DNA of 64,000 nt, taken from assembly GCF_014773385.1 (NCBI RefSeq), contig NZ_JACXAI010000004.1:1-64000 (forward strand), read 5' to 3'. The notes under the pieces are model-generated. The model saw nothing but the letters and a program-made list of their open reading frames with translations, searched no databases and was not told the origin of the DNA. Below, piece by piece: positions 51,596 to 60,228 of the stretch (position 1 is the first letter of the stretch; every line of letters begins with the position of its first letter). Source of the DNA: Metabacillus arenae (GTDB lineage: Bacteria; Bacillota; Bacilli; Bacillales; Bacillaceae). The position numbers were made by a program, and so were the translations under genes.

Positions 51596-52621
51596 ATGAT
51601 TCATGTTTTATTGATTGGGGCAGGAACAATGGGGAAGGTTCATGCTAATGCTTATCAAGAGATGGAGAATGTAAAAATTGTTGGGATTGTAGATGCCCAA
51701 AGAAATGCGGCAGAGTTGATCGCAGCTCCAATGGGATTGCCGGTATATCCAACGTTAGAGGAAGCGATGGATTCTGAAAGTTCCATTGATGTAGTTGATG
51801 TTTGCGTTCCAACTAGCTTACATAAGGAGTTTGTTATAAAAGCTGCAAATCTCGGAAAGCACGTGATTTGCGAGAAGCCGCTGTCAAGGAGCTTAGATGA
51901 CGCAAAAGAGATGATAGATTGCTGCAATGAAAAGAATGTCATGCTGTTTGTTGCCCATGTCGTCCGTTTTTTTCCAGAATATCAAAAAGCAAGAGAGGTA
52001 TTGGAGAATGGTAATATCGGAAAGCCAGGAGTTGTCCGAACGTTTCGGGGAGGAGCATTTCCATTGTCTGTGAATGATTGGTACGCGGACTTTCAAAACA
52101 GCGGCGGACTTGTTTTGGACATGATCATCCATGATTTCGATTATTTAAGGTGGTGCTTCGGAGAGGTAAAGCGTGTGTATGCTAAAAGCTTATTAGGCAG
52201 GGGATTGGCTCGATTAGATCATGCCGTTGTGACGCTTAGATTTGAAAACGGCGTGATTGCCCATGTTGAAGGCAGCTGGGCACATGAGGGCTTTAAAACA
52301 TCTTTTGAAATAGCTGGATCTAAAGGAATTATTGAGTTTGACAGTTTAGCAGAACAGCCTCTTATCTCGGTAAAAAGAAATGTGAAGGAAAGAGCAGGAG
52401 AGGCCCAAGTGCCAGAAAGTCCATTAAAGAATACTCCGTATTTTAGGCAATTAAACCATTTCATTCATTGCATTGAAACGTCCGAAGAACCAATTGTGAG
52501 CAGTTATGATGCTTATAAGGCTATGGAAATTGCCCTTGCTGCACTCAAATCAATTGAAACAGGGAAGGTCATTACTTTGAATACTGCTCAAAAACAAGAG
52601 ATGAGGGGGAGCATTCAATGA
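51596..52621 (+). CDS. Gfo/Idh/MocA-family oxidoreductase
   Basis: A 341-residue NAD(P)-dependent dehydrogenase of the Gfo/Idh/MocA family, which acts on sugars and inositols. It opens with a Rossmann motif LLIGAGTMGKVHANAY, followed by the EKPLSRSLDDAKEM catalytic-lysine segment (CEKPL) near residue 90, and GGLVLDMIIHDFDYLRW with the conserved Asp/His pair. ATG 51596 with GGGGAG is preferred over the longer frame from 51560. It overlaps the next gene of the same family by four bases (ATGA). The substrate is unknown; no transporter is attached. Confidence 0.86.
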   Translation: MIHVLLIGAGTMGKVHANAYQEMENVKIVGIVDAQRNAAELIAAPMGLPVYPTLEEAMDSESSIDVVDVCVPTSLHKEFVIKAANLGKHVICEKPLSRSLDDAKEMIDCCNEKNVMLFVAHVVRFFPEYQKAREVLENGNIGKPGVVRTFRGGAFPLSVNDWYADFQNSGGLVLDMIIHDFDYLRWCFGEVKRVYAKSLLGRGLARLDHAVVTLRFENGVIAHVEGSWAHEGFKTSFEIAGSKGIIEFDSLAEQPLISVKRNVKERAGEAQVPESPLKNTPYFRQLNHFIHCIETSEEPIVSSYDAYKAMEIALAALKSIETGKVITLNTAQKQEMRGSIQ

Positions 52622-53592
52622 AAATAGGGATTATTAGCTTTGCTCATATGCATGCACATAGCTATGCACAAGCTGTAAAGGATTCGAAAAAAGCAACGCT
52701 TGTTGGAATTGCAGATGAAAATCAGGCGAGAGGGAAGCAGGCAGCGCATCAATATCAAACAGATTATTTTTCATCTTATGAGGAGTTATTGAATCAGGAT
52801 ATTGACGCAGTTATTGTGACATCAGAAAATAACAAGCATCAAGAACATGTTATTGCTTCAGCAAAAGCAAAGAAACACATTTTATGTGAGAAACCGCTTG
52901 CAACTACAATAGAAGCTGCCAGAAATATCATTGAGGAAGCAGAGGAAAACGGCGTAATCCTGCAAACTGCGTTCCCCGTAAGGTTTCATTCAGCGATAAT
53001 AAGTGCAAAACAAAAAATAGATGAAGGAGCGATTGGCAGAATAGCAGCCATCCTCGGTACGAACAGGGGAAGAAACCCAGGTGATTGGTTTGTCGACCGA
53101 GAAAAGTCAGGCGGAGGTGCGGTCTTGGATCATACTGTCCATGTTGTGGACATCATGAGATGGTATCTTCAATCAGAAATTGTGGAAGTATATGCCGAAA
53201 TCGATCAGCATTTTTCTGAGTATGATATAGATGATGCCGGGGTTTTAACATATGAATTTGATAATGGAGTATATGCTACCCTTGATTGCAGTTGGTCGAG
53301 GAACAAAAATTACCCTACATGGGGAGATGTAACACTGGATATTATTGGGACAGAGGGTACGATAAACGTAGATGTTTTTAAACAAAATATCCACGTCTAT
53401 TCAGATGCAAATGGTCTCAATGATATTAACTGGGGAGACGATATGGACAAGGGGTTAATCGATGATTTTATTGATGCTGTTATTCAGAAAAGACCTCCAT
53501 CTATAACAGGGGATGATGGGCTGAAAGCGGTAGAAGTAGCATTGGCTGCTTATAAGTCATCTACTATAAAGGAACCTGTCCGTATTAGGTGA
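52618..53592 (+). CDS. Gfo/Idh/MocA-family oxidoreductase
   Basis: A 324-residue relative of the upstream gene. The N-terminus GIISFAHMHAHSYAQA has a modified glycine loop (SFAHMHA rather than GxGxxG), as in several members of this family. CEKPLATTIEAARNI and SGGGAVLDHTVHVVDIMRWYL carry the Lys and Asp/His motifs. The start overlaps the previous stop, so both proteins are probably made together and may act as a pair in oxidation and reduction of one sugar, which is inference. Confidence 0.85.
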   Translation: MKIGIISFAHMHAHSYAQAVKDSKKATLVGIADENQARGKQAAHQYQTDYFSSYEELLNQDIDAVIVTSENNKHQEHVIASAKAKKHILCEKPLATTIEAARNIIEEAEENGVILQTAFPVRFHSAIISAKQKIDEGAIGRIAAILGTNRGRNPGDWFVDREKSGGGAVLDHTVHVVDIMRWYLQSEIVEVYAEIDQHFSEYDIDDAGVLTYEFDNGVYATLDCSWSRNKNYPTWGDVTLDIIGTEGTINVDVFKQNIHVYSDANGLNDINWGDDMDKGLIDDFIDAVIQKRPPSITGDDGLKAVEVALAAYKSSTIKEPVRIR

Positions 53593-53631
53593 GGTTTCTC
53601 GTCAATGATCGAAGCAGCAAAATAGTTATGT

Positions 53632-53736
53632 GCAATTATTTTCAAAACTCTAGCAATTAATTCAGTAACACTTGCAATTATCTCAAAAACCTCATCAATT
53701 ATTTCAAAAACTCTATCAATTAGGAGAGATGAAAAA
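53632..53736. repeat. 21-bp tandem array, five units
   Basis: Units of exactly 21 bases start at 53632, 53653, 53674, 53695 and 53716; the first four share (G/T)CAATTA followed by a C/A-rich half such as TTCAAAAACTCTA. It lies just after the second Gfo/Idh/MocA gene. Confidence 0.85.
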
Positions 53737-53802
53737 GTATTATTGCCTTTCTAGAACCTCATGGGTGAAGAATTTATCCATTATTAAGACCTAATAGTAT
53801 AA

Positions 53803-53835
53803 ATAAAGGCTGACTCAAGATGAGTCAGCCTTTAT
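53803..53835. terminator. Bidirectional terminator between convergent genes
   Basis: ATAAAGGCTGACTCA (53803-53817) and TGAGTCAGCCTTTAT (53821-53835) are perfect inverted repeats with a 3-base loop, between + strand oxidoreductases and the - strand fsa. Confidence 0.85.
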
Positions 53836-53843
53836 AAAATGAT

Positions 53844-54515
53844 TTATTTAATCGACAAACTCCCAAATTCATTCTCCCAGGCATTTCTAAAATCATTTAC
53901 TGCCCTGTCTGCTGCCGGGTGCTGTACAAACAATTCTATTAAATCCGGGCTGACAGTGATGGCGTGTGACCCCATGAGGCCAACATCGAGAACTTGTTGG
54001 ATATTTTTAAAGCTTGCGGATAAGATTTTGCAATTTATTTGATGGCGTTCAAATAAGTCTGCAATCTTTTTGACCACTTCAACACCATTCCCGGTTAAAT
54101 TATCTATTCTGTTTACATAAGGAGCAACATAGGAGGCACCTGCTTTTGCTGCCATATACGCTTGTAATGGTGTATAAACTGTGGTTGCTGTTGTTTTAAT
54201 CTTTTGTTTTTTTAATTCTTTTATTGCATGGATACCATCAACGGTTGCGGGTACTTTAACAAACACACGACCATCTAATTCTTGGTTAATCAGTTTACCT
54301 TCCTCGACGATTCCATCTACATCCGTTGCAAGAACTTGAGCATGGAGTGTTTGATGATCCTCTAATAATGAAAGAATTTCTTTTAGTAAAGGCAGGAATG
54401 GTTTTCCTTCTTCTCTTACAATGATACTTGGATTTGTTGTTACCCCATCAATGGGGAATTGCTTGCAGAGTTTCTTTATCGTTTCAAGACTTGCAGAGTC
54501 AATAATTAATTCCAT
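53844..54515 (-). CDS. fsa: Transaldolase-like / fructose-6-phosphate aldolase
   Basis: A 223-residue, full-length member of the short transaldolase family. Motifs: ELIIDSASLETIKKL, DGVTTNPSIIVREEG, the Schiff-base lysine in VFVKVPAT, TATTVYTPLQAYMAAKAGASYVAPYVNRID, and the complete C-terminus with LSASFKNIQQVLDVGLMGSHAITVSPDLI. GAGGTG precedes the ATG. It lies at the end of the sorbitol operon, where fructose 6-phosphate would be formed, but a hairpin separates it from srlD, so it may be transcribed at a lower level. Compare the truncated copy at 2411. Confidence 0.88.
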   Translation of the reverse strand: MELIIDSASLETIKKLCKQFPIDGVTTNPSIIVREEGKPFLPLLKEILSLLEDHQTLHAQVLATDVDGIVEEGKLINQELDGRVFVKVPATVDGIHAIKELKKQKIKTTATTVYTPLQAYMAAKAGASYVAPYVNRIDNLTGNGVEVVKKIADLFERHQINCKILSASFKNIQQVLDVGLMGSHAITVSPDLIELFVQHPAADRAVNDFRNAWENEFGSLSIK

Positions 54516-54539
54516 TTTTTCACCTCTTCAAAAGAAATG

Positions 54540-54583
54540 CACAAGGCGCTTGTCTTTCGGTGACAAGCAAGACGAGCCCATCA
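54540..54583. repeat. Fragment of interspersed repeat
   Basis: GGCGCTTGTCTTTCGGTGACAAGC contains the hairpin GCTTGTC/GACAAGC (54548-54568), in a style like the other decayed intergenic repeat copies. Confidence 0.3.
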
Positions 54584-54647
54584 ACCTTTTTGTCAGTTAG
54601 AATAATCAAGGGCAATACAAAAAAATAATTGTTTTCTGTAAAATAAC

Positions 54648-54683
54648 CCATGTGAGAGAATAGCTTCTGCAAATCTCACATGG
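54648..54683 (-). terminator. Hairpin between srlD and fsa
   Basis: CCATGTGAGA and TCTCACATGG are perfect 10-base arms. On the - strand it starts 11 bases after the srlD stop and is followed by GTTATTTTAC, so it may partly end transcription before fsa. Confidence 0.6.
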
Positions 54684-54693
54684 ATTCCATTTA

Positions 54694-55476
54694 TTAATGC
54701 ATGACCTGGCCGCCAGTAACGTTGATGGATTGCCCAGTCATGTACGATGCTTTTTCAGAAGCATAGAAAATCACCGCATTTGCAATATCATCGTACGTAC
54801 ATCCACGGCCTAAAGGCACCTTATCTGTGTATACTTGTTCCACTTGATCTTCAGGAATATTAAGTTTTTTTGCATATTGCGGTATTAAGCTTTGGAACAT
54901 AGGTGATTTTAATAGATTACCAGGCATGATAGAATTCACGCGAATGTTATGCTCTGCTAAATCAAGTGCTAAACTTTGAGTTAGACCAACACCGCCAAAT
55001 TTAGAAGCAGAATATGCTGAGTTATGTTTACTTCCAACTTTTCCAGACTTAGAGTTAATTTGAATAATAGAGCCTTCTCCCTGCTCAATCATGACTTTTG
55101 AAACTTCTCTTGCTGTTATGAAGTAACCAGTAAGGTTAACTTCAATAGTTAATTGCCAATCTTTCAATTCAAAATTATTGATTTTTGTACTCTTTGCTAC
55201 ACCTGCAACATATACAAGAAGGTCGATTCTTGAAAAATTATCTACCGTTTTCTTAACCATTTCTGCAACTTCATCTTCTTTTGTAAAATCTGCTTTCACA
55301 GCCAGGGTTTTTCTAGAGAACTTACTCTCTACATCATTGGCAACTTTATCTGCACTTTCATGATTGATATCTACTACAACAATTTGATATCCTTCTTCTG
55401 CAAGTCGATGAGATATTGCCTCTCCTAAACTTTGACCTCCGCCTGCAACGATCGCTACTTTATCTTGAACTGTCAT
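54694..55476 (-). CDS. srlD: Sorbitol-6-phosphate 2-dehydrogenase
   Basis: A 260-residue SDR that oxidises sorbitol 6-phosphate to fructose 6-phosphate. It closely resembles E. coli SrlD, including IQINSKSGKVGSKHNSAYSA, KFGGVGLTQSLALDLAEHNI, LLKSPMFQSLIPQYAKKL and YMTGQSINVTGGQVMH. The cofactor loop is AGGGQSLGEAI and the Tyr/Lys pair is in YSASK. The start ATG 55476 follows AAAGGGTG; the GTG three codons earlier lies in that site. It directly follows the PTS subunits, as expected for intake of sorbitol as its 6-phosphate. Confidence 0.95.
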   Translation of the reverse strand: MTVQDKVAIVAGGGQSLGEAISHRLAEEGYQIVVVDINHESADKVANDVESKFSRKTLAVKADFTKEDEVAEMVKKTVDNFSRIDLLVYVAGVAKSTKINNFELKDWQLTIEVNLTGYFITAREVSKVMIEQGEGSIIQINSKSGKVGSKHNSAYSASKFGGVGLTQSLALDLAEHNIRVNSIMPGNLLKSPMFQSLIPQYAKKLNIPEDQVEQVYTDKVPLGRGCTYDDIANAVIFYASEKASYMTGQSINVTGGQVMH

Positions 55477-55493
55477 TTCTAACACCCTTTCTC

Positions 55494-55859
55494 TTATTTT
55501 CTAACGACTTGTAGAAGATCTCCCTCTTCAACTTCTTTAATGTCTTTTGATTCTAAATATAACGTTCCTGGAAGTTCGGGTGATTCGGACCCATCAAACT
55601 TCAATGTTATATGCCCAAGTGAAGAAAGGTTTTGTTTCACGGCACTGCCAACGGCCGTAATTCTGTACTCTTTATCACCTAAAACTAATACATCACCATT
55701 GTGAATATCATCAGCAAGGGCTTTGACATTGATGGACAGACAATAGTCTGTTAATTCGGCCGGCGCATTTTCACCAAATAAAATTAACATTTTATCCTCA
55801 AGAAAAGCAGACACCATTGAACCGATTTTATTAACTTTCGTTTCATAGATTGTTTGCAT
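55494..55859 (-). CDS. srlB: Glucitol/sorbitol PTS component IIA, without the usual phospho-histidine
   Basis: A 121-residue homologue of the glucitol IIA protein, which passes phosphate from HPr to IIB. It keeps YETKVNKIG, MLILFGENAPAELTDYC and GSAVKQNLSSLGHITLKFDG at matching positions. At the place of the phosphorylated His43 of E. coli (YCFIHCH) it reads YCLSINV, so residue 43 is Ile. The only other histidines are in DIHNGD and LGHITL. The DNA was re-read and agrees. Whether another histidine is used, or phosphate comes another way, is not known. It sits between srlE and srlD. Confidence 0.9.
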   Translation of the reverse strand: MQTIYETKVNKIGSMVSAFLEDKMLILFGENAPAELTDYCLSINVKALADDIHNGDVLVLGDKEYRITAVGSAVKQNLSSLGHITLKFDGSESPELPGTLYLESKDIKEVEEGDLLQVVRK

Positions 55860-55894
55860 TTGTAAAATCTCCTTATTTACTAGATTATGTCTTG

Positions 55895-56902
55895 CTACTC
55901 ATATAGCCCGAAGCTTGCCAGCCATGCTACAAAGACGGTCGGGGCTCCGGTCAGAAATCTTGAATAAAGAACGGATGGTACTCCTACCTCTACAGTTTCA
56001 ACTTCCGCTTCTGCAAGTCCCAATCCGACTGGAACAAAGTCAGCAGCAGCTTGGGCATTAATTGCAAACAGTGCAGGTAATGCTAGATTAGGTGGGATAT
56101 TTCCTTTGCCAATTTCAACACCAATCAATGTTCCCACTACTTGGGCAATAACGCCGCCAGGTCCTAAGAAAGGAGAAAGCAGTGGAAAAGAGCAAATTAA
56201 AGCGATTAAAATTAATCCCCATATTGAACCAGCAAAAGGTGATAAAATCTTTGCAAAAAGATCACCGATTCCCGATTCATTTATAACGCCTATTAACATG
56301 GCTACGAAGGCCATAAAAGGCAAAATTGTTTTAATGACGGTATCAATTGTGTCACGTCCTGCTTGATAAAGGGTATTTGCGAACGAACCCATCGTCATAC
56401 CAATACGGGCCATAAGTCCTTGTGGTTTACGTGTTTCACTTATTTTTTCAGTTGTGCTGTAAGTAGGTTTTTTCGTTTCAATTTCTTTTTTGGTATCTGC
56501 TTGTTGAGGCTGGCTCTCCGCTTTCTCCTCATAAAGTTTAATATTTTCTTCTTTTACACCAGAAACATATATATCTTCTGTAATATGTTTTGCAAGCGGC
56601 CCGCTTTGTCCAGTAGGCATAATGTTTATAGTCGGAATTCTCTTTTGTGGATACAGACCGCATCGCAGCGTTCCTCCACAATCGATAATGACACAGGCCA
56701 TTTCTTTTTCGGGAACTGTAGTTTTAAATCCATCAACTAACTCGCAACCTGTCAATTCCGCTAGTCTTTCGGCAAATTCAGGCTTATTTCCTCCAGTTAC
56801 ATAAACAATTTTATTTTTTTCCTCTGTGGGAGTAATGACTAGTGGACCACCAAAGCCCCCGCTGCCTTTATGAATAATTACAGAACGAAATGATTGACTC
56901 AT
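55895..56902 (-). CDS. srlE: Glucitol/sorbitol PTS component IIBC
   Basis: A 335-residue protein with a cytoplasmic IIB part and a membrane IIC part. The IIB part has [13 protein letters not shown] and [23 protein letters not shown], containing the phosphorylated cysteine. A linker rich in Lys, Glu and Gln (about 130-160) leads to hydrophobic helices from about 170 with the glucitol-type [22 protein letters not shown] segment and [14 protein letters not shown]. It lies 15 bases after srlA and belongs to one operon. It transports and phosphorylates the sugar alcohol with SrlA and SrlB. Confidence 0.94.
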   Translation of the reverse strand: MSQSFRSVIIHKGSGGFGGPLVITPTEEKNKIVYVTGGNKPEFAERLAELTGCELVDGFKTTVPEKEMACVIIDCGGTLRCGLYPQKRIPTINIMPTGQSGPLAKHITEDIYVSGVKEENIKLYEEKAESQPQQADTKKEIETKKPTYSTTEKISETRKPQGLMARIGMTMGSFANTLYQAGRDTIDTVIKTILPFMAFVAMLIGVINESGIGDLFAKILSPFAGSIWGLILIALICSFPLLSPFLGPGGVIAQVVGTLIGVEIGKGNIPPNLALPALFAINAQAAADFVPVGLGLAEAEVETVEVGVPSVLYSRFLTGAPTVFVAWLASFGLYE

Positions 56903-56917
56903 TTTAGTTCACCACCT

Positions 56918-57466
56918 TTATTTAAGATTGACATTTTCACTTAACTTCACCTTTTGTTGCTTCTCAACATATCTAGTTGTGAAGTCCGTGATCCAGCCTC
57001 TAAAGAAATTTGTTACGATCCCAACTAAAAAATACCTTAGTGCTAATTCCGTAGAATCAAGTCCTAATGCTGTAATTCCTGAGGCGATTCCAAGGAAGAC
57101 AAATAGTTCTCCTGGGTTTACATGGGGGAATAGCCCGTTATGCGTATGACATGAATAGGAAGCTGCAGCATAATAACTTGGTTTATACTTTTCAGGAAGG
57201 AATCTTCCCAATGAAAGTGTCATCGGATTGGCAAGCACAAATGTCCCAATGACCGGGAGGATAAAATATCGTGTAAACGGATTTTTCCCTGAACTTTTTG
57301 CCAACTTCTCGATTCGTTTTTCACCTACTAGTCGAGTGATGGCGTTCATGGCTACAAGTAACATAATTAATAAGGGAATAATGTCTGTAACAAACCCCAT
57401 GAATGTTTCTCCGCCACTGCGAAACAAATTCATAAAACCTTCAGCAAGCTGAATAATAGTATCCAT
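56918..57466 (-). CDS. srlA: Glucitol/sorbitol PTS component IIC
   Basis: A 182-residue membrane protein of the glucitol IIC family. Hydrophobic helices appear at about 25-45 ([19 protein letters not shown]), 70-90 ([16 protein letters not shown]) and 125-165. The conserved [24 protein letters not shown] motif, with its histidines, is present. The ATG at 57466 has AGGGGTG upstream; the GTG three codons earlier is inside that site. It is the first PTS gene of the operon, after gutM. Confidence 0.93.
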   Translation of the reverse strand: MDTIIQLAEGFMNLFRSGGETFMGFVTDIIPLLIMLLVAMNAITRLVGEKRIEKLAKSSGKNPFTRYFILPVIGTFVLANPMTLSLGRFLPEKYKPSYYAAASYSCHTHNGLFPHVNPGELFVFLGIASGITALGLDSTELALRYFLVGIVTNFFRGWITDFTTRYVEKQQKVKLSENVNLK

Positions 57467-57484
57467 TTTTTTCACCCCTAATTG

Positions 57485-57910
57485 TTAATTCTTTGAAGGA
57501 ATCAGTCTTTCAATCCAGGTCTTTTTTGGTTTTAATTCCCCGCCTTGAGAAATAATGTGGTAGCTGCGCATCGCATCTTTAATAGCTAAACTCGTTAACT
57601 TATCTACCCTATTAAATTCATTTTCAGAGATCTTTAGCAAATTCTTGCCTTCAAACCCTTTTAATTTCTTTACCTTTGAAAAAACGGTAACACCTTGCAT
57701 TTTTGCAGACTTTAAAATATTCGCATTTCGGTCAATCGCAAACATCACAACCGTTCCTGCACGGAACATTCCTGTTTTCTTACCAATTGCTACACGGCCA
57801 ATTTTTCTCAGTTCAGCGTATTTTTTATTAAAATGTTTAATTTGCAAATAACCGAGGATACTTTGCAGCAGCCATGCGGCACCTATTAAAAGAATGAAAG
57901 GCCAAATCAT
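57485..57910 (-). CDS. gutM: Glucitol operon activator-type protein GutM
   Basis: A 141-residue protein with an N-terminal membrane segment (IWPFILLIGAAWLLQSILGYLQI, residues 2-24) and a soluble rest with GRVAIGKKTGMFRAGTVVMFAID, typical of GutM. In E. coli, GutM (SrlM) activates sorbitol genes. ATG 57910 with AGGAGGAG is preferred over the longer frame. It is placed between the regulator and the PTS genes, as in other sorbitol operons. Confidence 0.85.
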   Translation of the reverse strand: MIWPFILLIGAAWLLQSILGYLQIKHFNKKYAELRKIGRVAIGKKTGMFRAGTVVMFAIDRNANILKSAKMQGVTVFSKVKKLKGFEGKNLLKISENEFNRVDKLTSLAIKDAMRSYHIISQGGELKPKKTWIERLIPSKN

Positions 57911-57938
57911 TTCCACTCCTCCTTGTAAAATTCCGCAA

Positions 57939-58892
57939 TTATTCCATCCGCTCCAGGATATTTGATGCAGTTTCATCTGTGGTAACTAAAATGTTAATAA
58001 ATTCCCCTTTTAAAGCTCCAATGATAGAGGGGACCTTTTCGATTGATTCAGCAATTCCGATTGAATAGTTTAAGGATTTTAATCGCTCCAATTCAATGGC
58101 AATTGTTCGATCATGAAGCTCTGTATCAATAATTCGTCCGTTTTCATCAAAGAACCTTGAACATATATCACCAATCCCATTAGCTTTTTCCAATGCTTTC
58201 ACATCACGGTCACCGTAAAATCCAGTCCAAATCATATTTGAGGATTTTAGCGGTGCTCCTATCCCTACTACGGCAATGGTTAAATCATCCCAAAGCTTTT
58301 TTATTTTTTTAAAATAATTGGAGGAAACAATATCCTCTTTTGTTTCCTTCCTTTCAACTACAGCCATTGCATCAATAAAATGCGGAGTACCGCCGATGTC
58401 ATTTGCCATATTATAAGTAATGGTATTTACATGGTATTTGGCGTCCATTGTTCCTGGACCTCCAACAAGTGGGACAAAATCCAGATTGCGTTTTTTCGGA
58501 TCGGATACTTGTCCTACCATACTTGCAAGCGTACTTCCCCAAGCGAAACCGATTACATCTTCATCCTTAACAATCCGTTTCAGAAGCTCAGCCCCTGCTT
58601 TTCCGAGTGCCTTCTTCTTTTCGCCTTCCGTTTGTTCGTCTGTTGTAGGTACAAGTATGACTTCTTTGAGATGAAACAGCTTTTCTAACTTACGTTCTAA
58701 ATCGAAATTTTGGCTAATATTATCCCTAATTTTAATGGTGACAATCCCATCTTCACGAGCCTTCTTCAATAACCTGCTAATGGTTGTACGATAAATGCCT
58801 AAGTCTTTGGCAATGGCACTTTGTGTCATATCGTCCTCATAGTACATCCTGGCGATTTTTACAAGTAACCTTTGCTCTTCATACTTTTCCAT
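57939..58892 (-). CDS. SorC-family sugar-binding transcriptional regulator
   Basis: A 317-residue regulator. The N-terminus is a helix-turn-helix (KIARMYYEDDMTQSAIAKDLGIYRTTISRLLKKAREDGIV, about 12-51), and the rest is the SorC/CggR phosphosugar-binding domain with VIGFAWGSTLASMV, GGPG, VVGIGAP and GDICSRFFDENG. The effector is probably a phosphorylated sugar. It heads the sorbitol operon, and a perfect palindrome just upstream suggests self-control. ATG 58892 with AAGGAAGGTG is chosen over an upstream TTG-type extension. Confidence 0.9.
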   Translation of the reverse strand: MEKYEEQRLLVKIARMYYEDDMTQSAIAKDLGIYRTTISRLLKKAREDGIVTIKIRDNISQNFDLERKLEKLFHLKEVILVPTTDEQTEGEKKKALGKAGAELLKRIVKDEDVIGFAWGSTLASMVGQVSDPKKRNLDFVPLVGGPGTMDAKYHVNTITYNMANDIGGTPHFIDAMAVVERKETKEDIVSSNYFKKIKKLWDDLTIAVVGIGAPLKSSNMIWTGFYGDRDVKALEKANGIGDICSRFFDENGRIIDTELHDRTIAIELERLKSLNYSIGIAESIEKVPSIIGALKGEFINILVTTDETASNILERME

Positions 58893-58909
58893 CAATTCAC
58901 CTTCCTTCT

Positions 58910-58923
58910 TGCACATATGTGCA
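58910..58923. promoter_or_regulatory. Palindromic operator candidate of the sorbitol operon
   Basis: TGCACATATGTGCA is a perfect 14-base palindrome 18 bases before the regulator's ATG. A TATTAT box lies right upstream of it on the - strand. The site is well placed for the SorC-type protein to repress its own operon. Confidence 0.6.
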
Positions 58924-59370
58924 TGATAATATCAAATGTTCAATTATTATTTACAAAGTATACACGGCATTTATGAAAGCGTCAACTTTAAGATTCAGAT
59001 CATATAGAGTTATTATTCATTCCGCGGGATTATAGAGCGTTTATTTGGTACAGTTTCCTTTCACTCAAAATTTTAAGTTTTCATAATAGTTAAGTTCTTG
59101 CTATAATGGTTTACAAATTTAATAAGAGTTTTGGCAGATGTTTCTTATGTAGTATCAGAATGTTTATGTGAAACCCAGAAAAGTAAAGTTCAGTTCCATT
59201 ACCCGGCCTGCTGTATAAAGTTTTAAGGCGAATTTTTCAAAAAACAGGAGCCTTACCGGGATGCTTACTTTGAACATCCATTAAGCTGGACAATGTGACT
59301 TTGACTTTTCAATCAAGCTTGCTTGTGTAAGGAAAGCTATTTTAAGATTGTAATTAAAAGGAGAGTTTCT
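58924..59370. other. Gap without a supported gene
   Basis: About 445 bases between the divergent sorbitol operon and the HAD gene. Apart from the operator and - strand promoter region at its left end, I see no gene, hairpin or repeat I can defend. Confidence 0.6.
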
Positions 59371-60027
59371 ATGATTAAAGCGGTTATTTTTGATTTTGAT
59401 GGGTTAATTCTTGATACGGAAACGCACCAATATGAGGCTTTAGTAGAGATCTTTAAGGAAAATGGGAGTGTGCTGCCATTGCCAATTTGGCAAAAAGTCA
59501 TTGGAACAAGCTCTGACTTTAAACCATTTAAGTATTTGGAGGAGCAGACAAAAAAGAAACATAATCAACAGCAATTAGAAGATTTACTAAAGGAACGTTT
59601 TCACAGCCGTTTGGTATCTGAGAAAGCAAGACCTGGTGTTGAAGACTATTTAGCTGCTGCACATTCACTAGGTTTAAAAATTGCATTAGCTTCAAGCTCA
59701 AATTTTGAATGGGTTTCAACACATCTTAAAAACCTGGGATTATTTGAAAAGTTCGAATGTATTCGAACATCAGATGATGTCGAAAAAGTGAAACCTGATC
59801 CCGCACTGTATTTGAAAGCGGCAAAATGTCTTGGGGTAGAACCAGAAGAATGTTTGGTATTTGAGGATTCAGCCAACGGAGCATTAGCTGCAAAAAACGC
59901 AGGTATGTCTTGTGTAATCTTCCCTAACCAAGTGACACAAGACCTTGAGTTCTGTGAAGTGAATCACAGGCTCGAATCAATGGCTGAAATGGAGCTTGAG
60001 AAGCTGATCGATTTAGTTCAAAAGTAA
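59371..60027 (+). CDS. HAD-superfamily phosphatase / beta-phosphoglucomutase-like
   Basis: A 218-residue HAD hydrolase of subfamily IA. Motif I is FDFDGLILDTE with the nucleophile Asp, motif II is ALASSSNFEWV, the lysine is in DVEKVKPDPALYL, and motif IV is CLVFEDSANGALAAKNAG. The cap domain is helical. It resembles YhcW/PgmB-like phosphatases; the substrate cannot be named. ATG 59371 with AAAAGGAGAG is preferred over the longer frame. Confidence 0.87.
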   Translation: MIKAVIFDFDGLILDTETHQYEALVEIFKENGSVLPLPIWQKVIGTSSDFKPFKYLEEQTKKKHNQQQLEDLLKERFHSRLVSEKARPGVEDYLAAAHSLGLKIALASSSNFEWVSTHLKNLGLFEKFECIRTSDDVEKVKPDPALYLKAAKCLGVEPEECLVFEDSANGALAAKNAGMSCVIFPNQVTQDLEFCEVNHRLESMAEMELEKLIDLVQK

Positions 60028-60065
60028 TAATAGAATATATACATAATTTATTGCTCTTTAATAAC

Positions 60066-60105
60066 AAACCTGAATCCGATTTAATGGATTCAGGTTTATT
60101 TTTTC
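60066..60105 (+). terminator. Terminator of the HAD gene
   Basis: AAACCTGAATCC (60066-60077) and GGATTCAGGTTT (60086-60097) are perfect arms followed by ATTTTTTC. Confidence 0.9.
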
Positions 60106-60228
60106 TATAAAAGTATACTTAGAGAAGCTGATTTGACTTTTTTCTCTTGAGCCGATTTCACATTGATATGAAAAAACATGTACAATAGAAAAACAAAATA
60201 CTTTCTGGATAATTGATAGGGTGAAACG

